Positions 1 through 8,023 are shown, counted from the stretch's first letter. The stretch is DNA of 44,874 nt from an uncultured Clostridia bacterium (GCA_947572235.1 CANPBB010000009.1:1-44874); one strand, 5' to 3'. Notes: generated from the letters alone by a model not told the origin. Numbers and translations: made by a program.

Positions 1-88
1 CTGATATCACTTGGGTATTGACGCATTTTCCCCAGCTCCCGCTTGTTTTTTCCTACTATCTCCCACTCTGCTTTTTTGTCAAAAGATT

Positions 89-115
89 TTAAACAGGCTC
101 CAAACCCTTCGATAC
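89..115 (+). promoter_or_regulatory. Possible sigma-28-type promoter
   Basis: TTAAA (89-93), a 15-base spacer, then TCGATAC (109-115). This resembles the flagellar sigma-28 consensus (TAAA, about 15 bases, CCGATAT). No gene is seen to the right on this strand before the PilZ gene, which runs the other way, so the site may be fortuitous or may drive a short untranslated RNA. Confidence 0.25.
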
Positions 116-289
116 CCCACGCCCAGCGCGCGGGCGACATACAATAAAGGTGTTACGGCAAAGCCCTGACGAAGGAGGGCCTTATCCCAATCCAAATTTG
201 TAAATTCCTTCCAATTCCGTTGCACATTCCGCTGCAACGAATCCCTTCAAAATCACGACTTTTTGCGTTTTTTGGGCCAAAAACGCCGC

Positions 290-315
290 AAAAAGAGGAG
301 GCAAAAAGCCTCCTC
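290..315 (-). terminator. Rho-independent terminator of the PilZ gene
   Basis: GAGGAGGC (295-302), a five-base A loop and GCCTCCTC (308-315) form a perfect 8-bp stem. Read on the minus strand, the stem is followed at once by five T residues (294-290). It lies about 27 bases past the PilZ stop codon and fits as that gene's terminator. Confidence 0.8.
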
Positions 316-341
316 CCGTCATATAATATACGCAGATGCCG

Positions 342-965
342 CTATTTCTTATACCGCATTCTCTCCTGCTGGAACACGAAGCTGCGCAGCTGGGCCTCGC
401 TGCGAGAGCTGAGATGGACGAACTTGCAGCCGTACCCAAACACCAGTCTCCCCCGCCGGTCAGTACGGCTTTCCGAGCGCAAAACCTCTGCTGTAAGGTT
501 CAAATCCACATTAGATTCCTTAAAATCGAAACAAAAACAGGTTCCTTCCGGCACGGGCACATCGGTAGTAAGATAGATGCCGCCGGCGCTGATATTCACC
601 AACTGAGCGGTATAAGTACCCGATACCCCGCTTCCAGTAACAATAACCTCCAGCGTCCGCGCCAAAGGCACCTTAACATCCAACCGCCTCTGCATAGAGG
701 AAACCTCCTCTAATATAGAGCAGGGCATGGCGCTGCGCTGCTCCGGCAGCAGCCGGGGCGTTCCAAAGGTACAGCGGGTGGTGAGCACGCCCTGTACCGG
801 ATCGTAGAACACCACGGTGAATACATCCTGCTTCAGACGGTCGAAGGACCAAGGCACCACTAGGGAGACCTCGTCCTCCCCGGTCACGTCCACCATGGCC
901 TTTGTCAGCACGTCCCCCTCCGCATTCAGAATCTCCGCTTTCTCGCAGCGCTGGGATATTCGCAT
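342..965 (-). CDS. PilZ-domain protein (YcgR-like, c-di-GMP effector)
   Basis: A 207-residue protein with a variable N-terminal half (about 1-90, like the PilZN/YcgR N domain) and a C-terminal PilZ domain (about 92-205). The c-di-GMP-binding signature is visible as QRRLDVK at 92-98 and NISAGG at 124-129, matching the (D/N)xSxxG loop. The usual RxxxR arrangement appears as RxxxK (R94, K98), a mild deviation. YcgR-type proteins bind c-di-GMP and slow or bias the flagellar motor by touching FliG or MotA. A role here as a motility brake is inferred from family and location. It is transcribed away from the flagellar operons from its own promoter (1001-1030). AGGTG lies just upstream of the ATG. 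Confidence 0.85.
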   Translation of the reverse strand: MRISQRCEKAEILNAEGDVLTKAMVDVTGEDEVSLVVPWSFDRLKQDVFTVVFYDPVQGVLTTRCTFGTPRLLPEQRSAMPCSILEEVSSMQRRLDVKVPLARTLEVIVTGSGVSGTYTAQLVNISAGGIYLTTDVPVPEGTCFCFDFKESNVDLNLTAEVLRSESRTDRRGRLVFGYGCKFVHLSSRSEAQLRSFVFQQERMRYKK

Positions 966-1000
966 GACCGCACCTCATCTCTTTTAATTCAGGTATTTTC

Positions 1001-1030
1001 ATTATAGCACAAATTCATCCGATGTTGCAA
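1001..1030 (-). promoter_or_regulatory. Sigma-A-type promoter of the PilZ gene
   Basis: On the minus strand TTGCAA (1030-1025), an 18-base spacer and a perfect TATAAT (1006-1001), with TGTGC just before the -10 box. It lies about 35 bases upstream of the PilZ start codon, so the transcript would have a short leader. Confidence 0.6.
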
Positions 1031-1262
1031 CCACCTTTTTCTCGACTTTCTCCCAAAAAGCCCCCCGCGGCCCTCAGATGCTGTTTTGGCCCCCTGAACC
1101 GCCTGTATTGGGGGCAAAACCCCTCTTCAGGACAAAATAATGCCGCCCCCTTTTCCTATGCCATCGGGGATTCGCTGCCCCGGAGGCGGCGGCAGGGCGC
1201 CTGTTTTTTCACAAAAAACATGGACAAACAACATTCTGTCATAAAAAGTTTGAGCAGCGGTG

Positions 1263-1290
1263 TTAATTTTCCCCACAATAGTCCGATAGT
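1263..1290 (+). promoter_or_regulatory. Sigma-28 (FliA/SigD) promoter of the flgM operon
   Basis: TTAA (1263-1266), a 16-base spacer and CCGATAGT (1283-1290). This is a good match to the flagellar sigma-28 consensus (TAAA, 15-16 bases, CCGATAT). It lies about 65 bases upstream of flgM. A sigma-28 promoter here would make flgM, flgK, flgL, fliW and csrA late genes, as is known for the equivalent Bacillus operon. Confidence 0.65.
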
Positions 1291-1356
1291 AAGAATAAGA
1301 GAATGAACCGACGCCCTTTGTAACCCCATCGGGCTTCTGAAACAGGAGGAACTGCT

Positions 1357-1659
1357 ATGCTGATTTATGGACCCGAGGGCGTCAAGCCCATCCAAACGAA
1401 AACCCTGCGCTCCGCCGCTCGCCGGGGCGCCGCGCCGGCTGTCCAGACGGACGGGTACTACGACCACTTCTCCCCCTCCGCCGCCGAGGGCGGCGGGCGC
1501 TCCTTCCGCGACTTGGTCTCCAGCCTCTCCCGGGAGGTCCGCACCTGCAACACAACCGGGAAGATTCAGGACCTCCACCGGCAGGTCCAGACCGGCGAAT
1601 ATGCCGTATCGCCCCGTGAAATCGCCGCCCGGATGCTGCTGATGGAGGAGGGCGAGTGA
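1357..1659 (+). CDS. flgM: Anti-sigma-28 factor FlgM
   Basis: A 100-residue FlgM-family protein. The C-terminal half carries the family pattern: KIQDLHRQVQTGEY at about 70-83, then SPREIAARML, the segment that wraps around sigma-28. FlgM holds FliA inactive until the hook is finished and is then exported. The N-terminal half is basic and low in order, usual for FlgM. AGGAGGA (1344-1350) sits at ideal distance from the ATG. The stop codon overlaps the flgN start as TGATG, so translation is probably coupled. Its target sigma factor is encoded at 30424-31236. Confidence 0.9.
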   Translation: MLIYGPEGVKPIQTKTLRSAARRGAAPAVQTDGYYDHFSPSAAEGGGRSFRDLVSSLSREVRTCNTTGKIQDLHRQVQTGEYAVSPREIAARMLLMEEGE

Positions 1660-2102
1660 TGGCCCAGATGACTTGGCAGGGCTACCTGCACATGCTGCGC
1701 GGCCTGACCAAAACCCTTGAGCAGCTAACCGATGTGGAGAACCGGAAAACCGAGGCGGTAGGCCGGGGGGACCTGATGGCCGTGGACGAGTGTATGAAGC
1801 AGGAGCAGGTGCTCAGCCTGAGCCTGCGGGGCTTTGACCAGAAGCGGGACGCCGCTCTGCGGGATTTAGGGCTGGAGGGCGTCAAGCTCAGCGGCCTTAT
1901 CGCCCGTGCCCCCGCCGAGGAGGAGCTGGAGACCCGGAAGGTGGTGGAGGCCCTCCAGCGGCAGTACGAGATTTTCCAAGCCGCCAGTCTGGTGGCCCGG
2001 AATGCCCTCGAGATCAACCTCCGGGTCATTGAACGGACCCAGCAGGATGAGGCCGCCGCCAGACAGAGCGAAGCCCCCCGCCAAGCCGATTTTAGAGCGT
2101 AG
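1659..2102 (+). CDS. flgN: Export chaperone FlgN for FlgK and FlgL
   Basis: A 147-residue, highly charged, all-helical protein of FlgN type and length. FlgN binds the C-termini of the hook-filament junction proteins FlgK and FlgL and delivers them to the export ATPase. Its place directly before flgK and flgL supports this. I chose the ATG at 1659, which overlaps the flgM stop by one base. A GTG one codon upstream is also in frame. The heptad-like pattern of Leu, Glu and Arg through residues 10-130 suggests a long helical bundle. Confidence 0.85.
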   Translation: MAQMTWQGYLHMLRGLTKTLEQLTDVENRKTEAVGRGDLMAVDECMKQEQVLSLSLRGFDQKRDAALRDLGLEGVKLSGLIARAPAEEELETRKVVEALQRQYEIFQAASLVARNALEINLRVIERTQQDEAAARQSEAPRQADFRA

Positions 2103-2220
2103 CCGCTTTTTCTTAAAAGAACTTAAAAGGAAAAGTGACCAAAAAGGATTTTGCGTTCGCTACCATATTGTTTAAGTGGTATGTCTGGCTTTTTTATGTG
2201 GTAACGAGACTGCCTGCCAA

Positions 2221-2291
2221 GCAGGGGCGCACAGTGCGCGTCTGCTTGGGTAACGGTGGAATGGGAGCCGGCGCACGCTGTGCGCCCCTGC
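2221..2291. repeat. Intergenic palindromic repeat, GGGGCGCACA type
   Basis: The left arm GCAGGGGCGCACAG (2221-2234) pairs perfectly with CTGTGCGCCCCTGC (2278-2291), and pairing continues imperfectly inward (TGCGC against GCGCA). The same core occurs as an inverted pair at 36673-36753. It therefore looks like a dispersed intergenic repeat family rather than a site specific to this operon. Confidence 0.7.
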
Positions 2292-2297
2292 ATCTAA

Positions 2298-2360
2298 TTC
2301 CTACAGTGCATGTTCCTACAGTGCATGCGATTTCCGCAGTCCATGTGGTTTCCGCAGTCT
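2298..2360 (+). repeat. Degenerate short direct repeats
   Basis: Units starting TTCC recur at 2298, 2313, 2332 and 2350 with spacing of 15, 19 and 18 bases. The shared pattern is roughly TTCC(T/G)(A)CAGT(G/C)CATG. A further related unit (GGTCCATGTGAT) follows the hairpin at 2369-2383. The function is unknown. Confidence 0.45.
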
Positions 2361-2509
2361 TTCGCATCCCGCAATTTTTGCGGTCCATGTGATTCCCGCT
2401 GCCTGCGCGGCAGGTTTCTTGCATCTGGTTCGGTCTTGCCGCAGGGCGGCGAGGCTGTTTGCTGGTTTGAACAGTTTTTGATAGAGTTATATATAAGGAG
2501 TACAGATTT

Positions 2510-5224
2510 ATGGCTGTTATCGGTACATTTGGTTCCTTCACCGCCGCACGTCTGGGGATTTATGCCTCCCAAGCGTCTCTGAATGTGACAGGCAACAACA
2601 TCGCCAATATCAACACCAAGGGCTACACCCGTCAGCGGATGGACTTGGTGTCCATCTACAGCGGCGGCGCCGACCGCTATTCCAATATGTTCAACATGAA
2701 CGTGGGCTACGGCGTGCTGTGCAGCGGTGTGTCTCAGCTGCGGGATCCCTATTTAGATATCCGCTTCCGCAACGAGCAGGCCAACTTGGGCCAGCAGGCC
2801 GCCAAGCTGAACGGGCTCTCCGACCTCTCCGCCATCTTGGACGAGGTGGGCAAGGGCGACTACGACTTCGGCATTATCGAGAACCAGCTCAATGACTTTA
2901 AGAGCCAGCTCCAAACCCTCACCGGGAAGATCGGCAGCGAGGAGTATGACACGCTGGTGCGCTCCTCCGCGGCCACGCTGGTGAAGCTGTTCAACACTGC
3001 CGCCAAGAATTTGGATGTCCAGTACGACAATACGGTGAATAAGCTCAAGACGGATATTAAGGATGTCAATACGATTTTGTCCAACATCCGGGATCTGAAC
3101 GTGCAGATCCGGGACGCCTCCCTTTACGGCGACAAGGCTCTGGAGCTGCGGGACACCCGGAATGTGCTGATTGACGAGCTGTCCAGCTATATGAAGATTG
3201 ACGTGACCTACACCACGGAGAAGATTGACCAGTACAGCGAGGTGGAGAAGATCGTCATTAACTTGGCGGACACCTCCCCCGCCATCAATCTGGTGGACGG
3301 CATCTACGCAACCCAAGTGATGATGCCCGAGGAGCTGCCCAAGCTCAACCCGGACTACAACCCCGACGATCCCAAGGGCATGCAGTTTTTAGATTGGAAG
3401 GGAAACCCCACGGACAACCCCCGCGAGGCGGCCCCCATGTGGAACAAGGACGACCGGATCTATTTGGACAAAGACGGCAACCCGACAAATGTCCTTGCCG
3501 ACGCCGCGCCGAAGCCCAATCCCAACGTAAATGACCGGTATCTCACCGCAAACGGACTGACCACCGACGATCCGGCGCTGGCCGCCCGGGCGGTAAATCC
3601 CACCTTTGGTTTCAAGTATCTGGATCCGGACGGGAAAGGCACCAATAACGCGGCGGACGCCGAGCAGGTGGGCGGCCAGCCCAAGGAGAACCCCGGCATG
3701 AACGACAGATGGCTAAAGGACGGCGGCGGCACCACCAACACGGAGGCTGACGCCGCGCCAAAGCCCAACCCCGATGTGGGCACCTTAAAATACCTCACCA
3801 AGGACGGAAAGCCCACCGCGGATCCGCTGCTGGCCGCCCCCCTGATGAACGACACCGGCAACAGCTCCCTCACCAAGCCCTATCTGAAGTGGGACCCCAC
3901 TGCCACCTACGCCCCCGGTGATCCCAACAGCAATCTTCCCGACTTCGACAACAACGGCGGCGCCTGGGTGCCGGTTGCCAATATTGAGGACTCCACCCCC
4001 CAGAAAAATCCGGTCTACGACGAGACCCATATCCCCGGCATGAAGTACCTCTACACCGACGCCAACGGGGATCTTGTCCCTACGGATGACAAGGACTTGG
4101 CTGACAAGGAGAAGGCCCCCAACGCCTTGGAGGGCGCGAAGGACGAGAACAGATACCTGCTCCAGCTGGATGCTTTGAAGGATTCCAAGGGCCGGCCCCG
4201 CCGGGATGAGCACAACCGGCTGATCGACGAGATCGTGGACATCGACGACGTGACCCTTCAGGGCTCCCTCCAAGCTCTGCGGGAGCTGCTGACGGAGGAG
4301 GGCGAGTTTGTCAGCGAGGATGACTTGAAGTTCGATCCCACCGCCGCTACCAAGCGGGGCATCCCCTACTATGAAAAGACGCTGGACTTCTTGGCCAAGT
4401 CCTTTGCCGAGGCCTTTAATGAAGCCAATCAGATTGAGCCAGGGGTGCTCTATGAGTCCAAGAAGGACGCCGACGGCATTAACTACTTTGTAGACGGCGA
4501 CGGCAACTATATTACCAATGGCAAGGGGATGAGAATCCCCAGCAATGCCACTAAAACCGACCCCGACAACCCTGCGGATACAACAGAATATTATGTTGAC
4601 AGCAACGGTGAGTTTATACTGGATAATGGCAACAAAATCCCCCGCAATGATGAGGCGGTCGCTGACAGAGAATTCCTCTTAGCAAACGGCGCTACCATCA
4701 AGGAGGAGTATGCCTACTACGACGGCGGGGTGCTGTTCAGCAACAACGGTGCGGGCAACGACACCACGAACATTGACGCCAAGAACATCTCCATCTCCAA
4801 GGGCTGGGGCGAGACAACGGTGCGGGTGCTGAACACCAAGGAGCCCAACATCAACGGCAATACCACCAAGGGCAGCAATATCAAGCACATGATCAACCTG
4901 ATGAACGAGAAGGTCACCTATTACACTGACGAGGTGCAGGCGGACGCTTCCCACGGCAAGTACTTTGTGGGCACCTTCCAGGAGATGTACCGCAACATCT
5001 CCACCACCTTGGCCGACGACCGGCGGACCACCACCATCCTCTACAACAACTTCGACGGTGAAGTGCTCAATCTGGAGAACAGCCGTCAGAGTGTCTCCGG
5101 CGTGGACCTCAACGAGGAGGCCACCAATATGATGCAGTTCCAGAAGTCCTACTCCGCCGCCTGCCGGCTTTTGACCACCATCGACTCCATGCTGGATAAG
5201 CTGATTAACGGCACCGCCATTTGA
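2510..5224 (+). CDS. flgK: Hook-filament junction protein FlgK (HAP1), with a repeat-rich central domain
   Basis: A 904-residue FlgK, well above the usual 450-650. The N-terminus has the rod/hook-family motif (GIYASQASLNVTGNNIANIN, about 16-35). The C-terminus ends in the usual helical repeat with SGVDLNEEATNMMQFQKSY. Both ends form the junction core. The extra length is central: from residue about 293 to 485 a unit of 26-31 residues with the pattern (Y/W/F)L-x-DG-x-x-T followed by AA-x-x-NP recurs about seven times, with starts at 293, 318, 344, 370, 401, 428 and 458. Related, more diverged segments continue to about 735. These probably form a surface domain. AAGGAG (2495-2500) precedes the ATG. 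The stop lies 14 bases before the flgL start. Confidence 0.93.
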   Translation: MAVIGTFGSFTAARLGIYASQASLNVTGNNIANINTKGYTRQRMDLVSIYSGGADRYSNMFNMNVGYGVLCSGVSQLRDPYLDIRFRNEQANLGQQAAKLNGLSDLSAILDEVGKGDYDFGIIENQLNDFKSQLQTLTGKIGSEEYDTLVRSSAATLVKLFNTAAKNLDVQYDNTVNKLKTDIKDVNTILSNIRDLNVQIRDASLYGDKALELRDTRNVLIDELSSYMKIDVTYTTEKIDQYSEVEKIVINLADTSPAINLVDGIYATQVMMPEELPKLNPDYNPDDPKGMQFLDWKGNPTDNPREAAPMWNKDDRIYLDKDGNPTNVLADAAPKPNPNVNDRYLTANGLTTDDPALAARAVNPTFGFKYLDPDGKGTNNAADAEQVGGQPKENPGMNDRWLKDGGGTTNTEADAAPKPNPDVGTLKYLTKDGKPTADPLLAAPLMNDTGNSSLTKPYLKWDPTATYAPGDPNSNLPDFDNNGGAWVPVANIEDSTPQKNPVYDETHIPGMKYLYTDANGDLVPTDDKDLADKEKAPNALEGAKDENRYLLQLDALKDSKGRPRRDEHNRLIDEIVDIDDVTLQGSLQALRELLTEEGEFVSEDDLKFDPTAATKRGIPYYEKTLDFLAKSFAEAFNEANQIEPGVLYESKKDADGINYFVDGDGNYITNGKGMRIPSNATKTDPDNPADTTEYYVDSNGEFILDNGNKIPRNDEAVADREFLLANGATIKEEYAYYDGGVLFSNNGAGNDTTNIDAKNISISKGWGETTVRVLNTKEPNINGNTTKGSNIKHMINLMNEKVTYYTDEVQADASHGKYFVGTFQEMYRNISTTLADDRRTTTILYNNFDGEVLNLENSRQSVSGVDLNEEATNMMQFQKSYSAACRLLTTIDSMLDKLINGTAI
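3386..3970 (+). repeat. Coding tandem repeats in flgK (about 7 units of 78-93 bases)
   Basis: Within flgK, units begin at about 3386, 3458, 3539, 3617, 3710, 3791 and 3881. Each encodes an aromatic-Leu pair, a short DG turn, a Thr, then an Ala-rich and NP-rich segment. All steps after the first are 26-31 codons and the first is 24. The units are diverged from one another, so the array is not recent. Confidence 0.75.
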
Positions 5225-5238
5225 TAGGAGGTAAACCT

Positions 5239-6657
5239 ATGGGTTTTCGTATTACCACCAACATGACCATGAACACCTACCGGCACAACCTGATGAACGT
5301 GAATACCACGCTGTCCGGGTCCCGGGACAAGGTGCTCACCCACCGCAACTTCAACAGCTTCTATGAGGACCCCTCGGGGGCTACGCAGGCTTTCCGGCTG
5401 CGGCAGGCCTACTACGAGGCCAGCAGCCAGCTGGCCAACAATGACGACACCTACAAGCGCTTCCACTCCGGCTGGCTGTCTTTGGGCAAGGCGGTGGATG
5501 ATCTCACCGACAAGACCTCCCGCTTCTCCACCCTGCTGGCGGAGAACGGCACCGAGGGCTCGGGCCGCGCGGCGCTGGGTCAGGTGATCGGCGAGACGGC
5601 CAAGTCGGTGGTGCAGATGATGAACTGCCAGTACGGCGATCAGTTCATCTTCTCCGGCAGCGACGGGCTGCGGGTGCCCTTCAGCTGGAGCCCGGAGGGC
5701 GATCTGCTCTACCGGGGCGTCAATGTCAACGCCGGCGGTGTGAAGGCCCCCACCGCGGCGGAGCCGAACTGGCTGGACGGTGTGCTGAATCCGGCGGATA
5801 TGAACGACCACGAAAAGGCATGGGCCGATTACTACAACCATGTCACAGACGAAAAGCCCGCAGGCCCCGAGCCTGACTGGTTAACTAACCCGGCTATTGT
5901 TGGTAATCCCCCTTCGCCTAAGGAGCAGGAGTGGATCAAGTATTACAAGCATGAGGTTAAAGAAAAACCTACCGCTGATGAACCCACTGCTGTTGCTGGC
6001 GATCCTACTACCTTTGAAGCCACCAAGAACGAGTACGGCCTGTATGAGGGCGTTCCCGCCAAGGGCAGCGAGGAGTATGAAAAGCTGAGTGAGACCAACA
6101 AGGCTTGGGCCGACTACTACAATGACCAGAATGACTACACTAAGCTGAAGATGATGGCCGAGGAGGAGGTCAATCTGGATGTGGGCATGGGCATGCAGGA
6201 GATCGACGGCAAGATCGTTGACGGCAGCGTGTTCAATACCGCCCTCCCCGGCATCAAGATGCTGGGCTTCGGCGTGGATAAGGACGGCGACCCGCTGAAC
6301 ATCGTGGTCCTCCAGCAGCGGCTGGGCGAGATCTTCAAGAAGTGCGGCGAGGATGGCTCCTTCCATCCCCCGGAGGACGAGGCGGTATCCCTGCGGCTGA
6401 TGGATAAGCTGAAGGCCGCGCAGGCCAAAACCACCAGCGAGTATGTGGAGCTGGACACCAAGGCCAAGTATCTCCAGACCAACTCCGAGCGTCTCAGTGA
6501 GCAGAAGAACACCCTCAACGAGCAGGTCCTGGACATCGAGCAGGTGGACTTGGCCGACGCCATCAGCACCTTCTCTTGGGACCTCTACTGCTACAACGCG
6601 GCGCTGAAAATCGGCAATCAGCTTCTGAGCCAGTCCCTGATCGACTATATGAACTGA
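5239..6657 (+). CDS. flgL: Hook-filament junction protein FlgL (HAP3), with an inserted repeat segment
   Basis: A 472-residue FlgL, longer than the usual 300 or so. The N-terminus (FRITTNMTMNTYRHNLMNVN) and the C-terminal flagellin-like helix (EQVDLADAISTFSWDLYCYN) are typical. I use the ATG at 5239 because AGGAGG (5227-5232) lies seven bases upstream; an in-frame TTG at 5221 has no such signal. The central insert (about 175-300) contains three copies of a W-x-x-YY motif at residues 195, 232 and 290. The DNA at about 5880-6060 has many more A/T-ending codons than the rest of the gene, which suggests a later insertion or faster change. Confidence 0.93.
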   Translation: MGFRITTNMTMNTYRHNLMNVNTTLSGSRDKVLTHRNFNSFYEDPSGATQAFRLRQAYYEASSQLANNDDTYKRFHSGWLSLGKAVDDLTDKTSRFSTLLAENGTEGSGRAALGQVIGETAKSVVQMMNCQYGDQFIFSGSDGLRVPFSWSPEGDLLYRGVNVNAGGVKAPTAAEPNWLDGVLNPADMNDHEKAWADYYNHVTDEKPAGPEPDWLTNPAIVGNPPSPKEQEWIKYYKHEVKEKPTADEPTAVAGDPTTFEATKNEYGLYEGVPAKGSEEYEKLSETNKAWADYYNDQNDYTKLKMMAEEEVNLDVGMGMQEIDGKIVDGSVFNTALPGIKMLGFGVDKDGDPLNIVVLQQRLGEIFKKCGEDGSFHPPEDEAVSLRLMDKLKAAQAKTTSEYVELDTKAKYLQTNSERLSEQKNTLNEQVLDIEQVDLADAISTFSWDLYCYNAALKIGNQLLSQSLIDYMN

Positions 6658-6689
6658 CCCCCGCGCGTCATGCCGCGGCACCGCAGAAT

Positions 6690-6707
6690 CGGCGGATGCA
6701 TCCGCCG
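6690..6707. repeat. Perfect 18-bp palindrome after flgL
   Basis: CGGCGGATG followed by CATCCGCCG with no spacer, 33 bases past the flgL stop. It has no T-run, so it is not a classical terminator. It lies in a 188-base gap with no gene. Confidence 0.5.
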
Positions 6708-6845
6708 CTGCAGGGGCAGCCGGTCCTCCTCGGAGGCCGTCCATTGCCAACACTCCTAATTCCTAATTGAATTTTCCCCCGCTTTTTGTGTGAAGATGCA
6801 GGCATGGATCGCCTGAAGCTATATAGAAGGGAGCGCGACCACACA

Positions 6846-7454
6846 ATGAAGCCACTGATTGAAATCACCACGGTCCCCATCCAAATTGAGATGCGTACCA
6901 CCAACGCTAAATTGGAGTACGCACGCGGCACCGCCGAGATGGAGGTCTCCCGGGACCAGGGCGGTCTGAGCATCAAGAGCCGTCCCATCCGTGTCAATAT
7001 TGACACCTTTGAGGCACGCAACTCCATCACGCCCACACTGGCGCGCCGGATCGCTCAGGATGCCGACAAGGGCCAGCAGGCGGCCTATGAGGCCACCGCC
7101 ACCTTCGCCCGTCAGGGCCAGCTGCTGCTGAAGACCCGGGTGGGCGAGGAGCTTGTTACGCAGTTTGCCGAGGAGGCTATGATGAAGGATGTAAAGACAA
7201 ACGCCGGCATCGAGTTTATCCCCAAGGTCCCCCCGGAGATCACTTGGGACCCCGGCGAGATGAGCATCCGCTATGAGATGGATAAGCTGAATTTTGACTG
7301 GAAGTTCAATCAGGGGGACTTTGAGTTCACTCCCGGCGACATCGAGTTCACCATGACCCAGCGCCCCGAGGTGATCATCAAGTATATCGGCGGCCCCATC
7401 TACGTGCCCCCCTCCTCCGACCCCAACTATGAGCCGGTGGATGTGAAGGCCTAA
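6846..7454 (+). CDS. DUF6470 family flagellar-operon protein (YviE-like)
   Basis: A 202-residue soluble protein. It starts KPLIEITTVPIQIEM, which resembles the DUF6470/YviE proteins that lie between flgL and fliW in Bacillus and Clostridia. Near the C-terminus are alternating Pro/Trp/Phe beta-like segments (ITWDPGEMSIRYE, FTPGDIEFTM). The function is not known to me; location suggests a role in late flagellar assembly or export. I chose the ATG at 6846 because AGAAGGGAG lies at the right distance; an in-frame ATG 20 codons upstream lacks a site. Confidence 0.75.
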   Translation: MKPLIEITTVPIQIEMRTTNAKLEYARGTAEMEVSRDQGGLSIKSRPIRVNIDTFEARNSITPTLARRIAQDADKGQQAAYEATATFARQGQLLLKTRVGEELVTQFAEEAMMKDVKTNAGIEFIPKVPPEITWDPGEMSIRYEMDKLNFDWKFNQGDFEFTPGDIEFTMTQRPEVIIKYIGGPIYVPPSSDPNYEPVDVKA

Positions 7455-7570
7455 AGGCCATCAAGAGAGCGGCACAGCCGCTTTCTGAGAGGGCTCGCGG
7501 ACACCGGGCGCCTTTCGTGCGCAAGGCGCAATCGTAAATTTTAGTCTGGACCACTATTAGGAGGTACGCT

Positions 7571-8023
7571 GTGCAGCTGCAAACCAAGTATTTCGGCACT
7601 CTGGACTGTCAAGAGGCGGATGTCCTCCATTTCCCCGATGGGCTGTTCGGCTTCGAGGAGGAAAAGCAGTTCTTTCTCCTGCCCTTTGAGGGGGGCGACG
7701 GCAGCCTCCTCTGCTTCCAGAGCGCGGACACCCCGGCCTTAGCCTTTGTGGCGGTAAACCCCTTTTTCCTCAAGGGCGATTACGCCCCCGTCCTCCCCCC
7801 GGAAGAGCTGCGCAGGATGGGTGTGGAGAAGAGCGAGGAGCTGTGCTTCTACACCCTGTGCGTGGTGCGGGACCCTGTGGGGGAGAGCACAGTAAACCTC
7901 AAGTGTCCCGTGGTGATCAACGACCATACCCGTCAGGCCATGCAGGTCATTCTGGACAGCAAGGACTACCGGATGCACCATCGCCTGTCGGAATTCCAGC
8001 AAAAGGAGGAGGCTGTATGCTGA
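7571..8023 (+). CDS. fliW: Flagellar assembly factor FliW
   Basis: A 150-residue FliW. Recognisable segments are FPDGLFGFEEEKQFFLLPF near residues 21-40, LAFVAVNPFF and NLKCPVVIN. In Bacillus, FliW binds either flagellin or CsrA. When flagellin is exported, FliW is freed, binds CsrA and lifts repression of flagellin translation. It starts at GTG with AGGAGG eight bases upstream. The 3' end overlaps csrA by seven bases, a tight coupling that fits their stoichiometric partnership. Confidence 0.93.
   Translation: MQLQTKYFGTLDCQEADVLHFPDGLFGFEEEKQFFLLPFEGGDGSLLCFQSADTPALAFVAVNPFFLKGDYAPVLPPEELRRMGVEKSEELCFYTLCVVRDPVGESTVNLKCPVVINDHTRQAMQVILDSKDYRMHHRLSEFQQKEEAVC

Larger units (their letters stand above)
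1..341. other. Gene-free left flank
   Basis: I see no convincing coding region here. The stretch holds the terminator of the minus-strand PilZ gene (290-315), an AT-rich dyad at 259-295 (CTTTTTGCG paired with CGCAAAAAG), a short inverted repeat at 219-236 (GTTGCA/TGCAAC) and a possible sigma-28-like promoter at 89-115 pointing right. The short reading frames on both strands here resemble nothing I know and lack good ribosome binding sites. Confidence 0.5.
966..1356. promoter_or_regulatory. Divergent intergenic region, PilZ gene / flgM
   Basis: No gene is supported in this 391-base gap. It carries the minus-strand PilZ promoter on its left and the plus-strand sigma-28-type flgM promoter on its right. 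The short open frames here overlap these signals and have no recognisable homology. Confidence 0.6.
2103..2509 (+). other. Repeat-bearing gap between flgN and flgK
   Basis: A 407-base gap inside the late operon. It contains a large imperfect inverted repeat (2221-2291), a short run of degenerate direct repeats (about 2298-2360), a hairpin CCGCAA-TTT-TTGCGG (2369-2383) and the flgK ribosome binding site AAGGAG (2495-2500). I see no gene on either strand. The small frames that cross the repeats have no recognisable content. Confidence 0.6.

Noticed and set aside
2298-2400. CRISPR array
   Set aside because: Units are 15-19 bases, degenerate and without spacers; no cas genes are present in the window.
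2467-2495. TTGAAC-17-TATATA promoter just before flgK
   Set aside because: Good spacing, but the transcription start would fall at or after the flgK ribosome binding site (2495-2500), so the mRNA would lack it.
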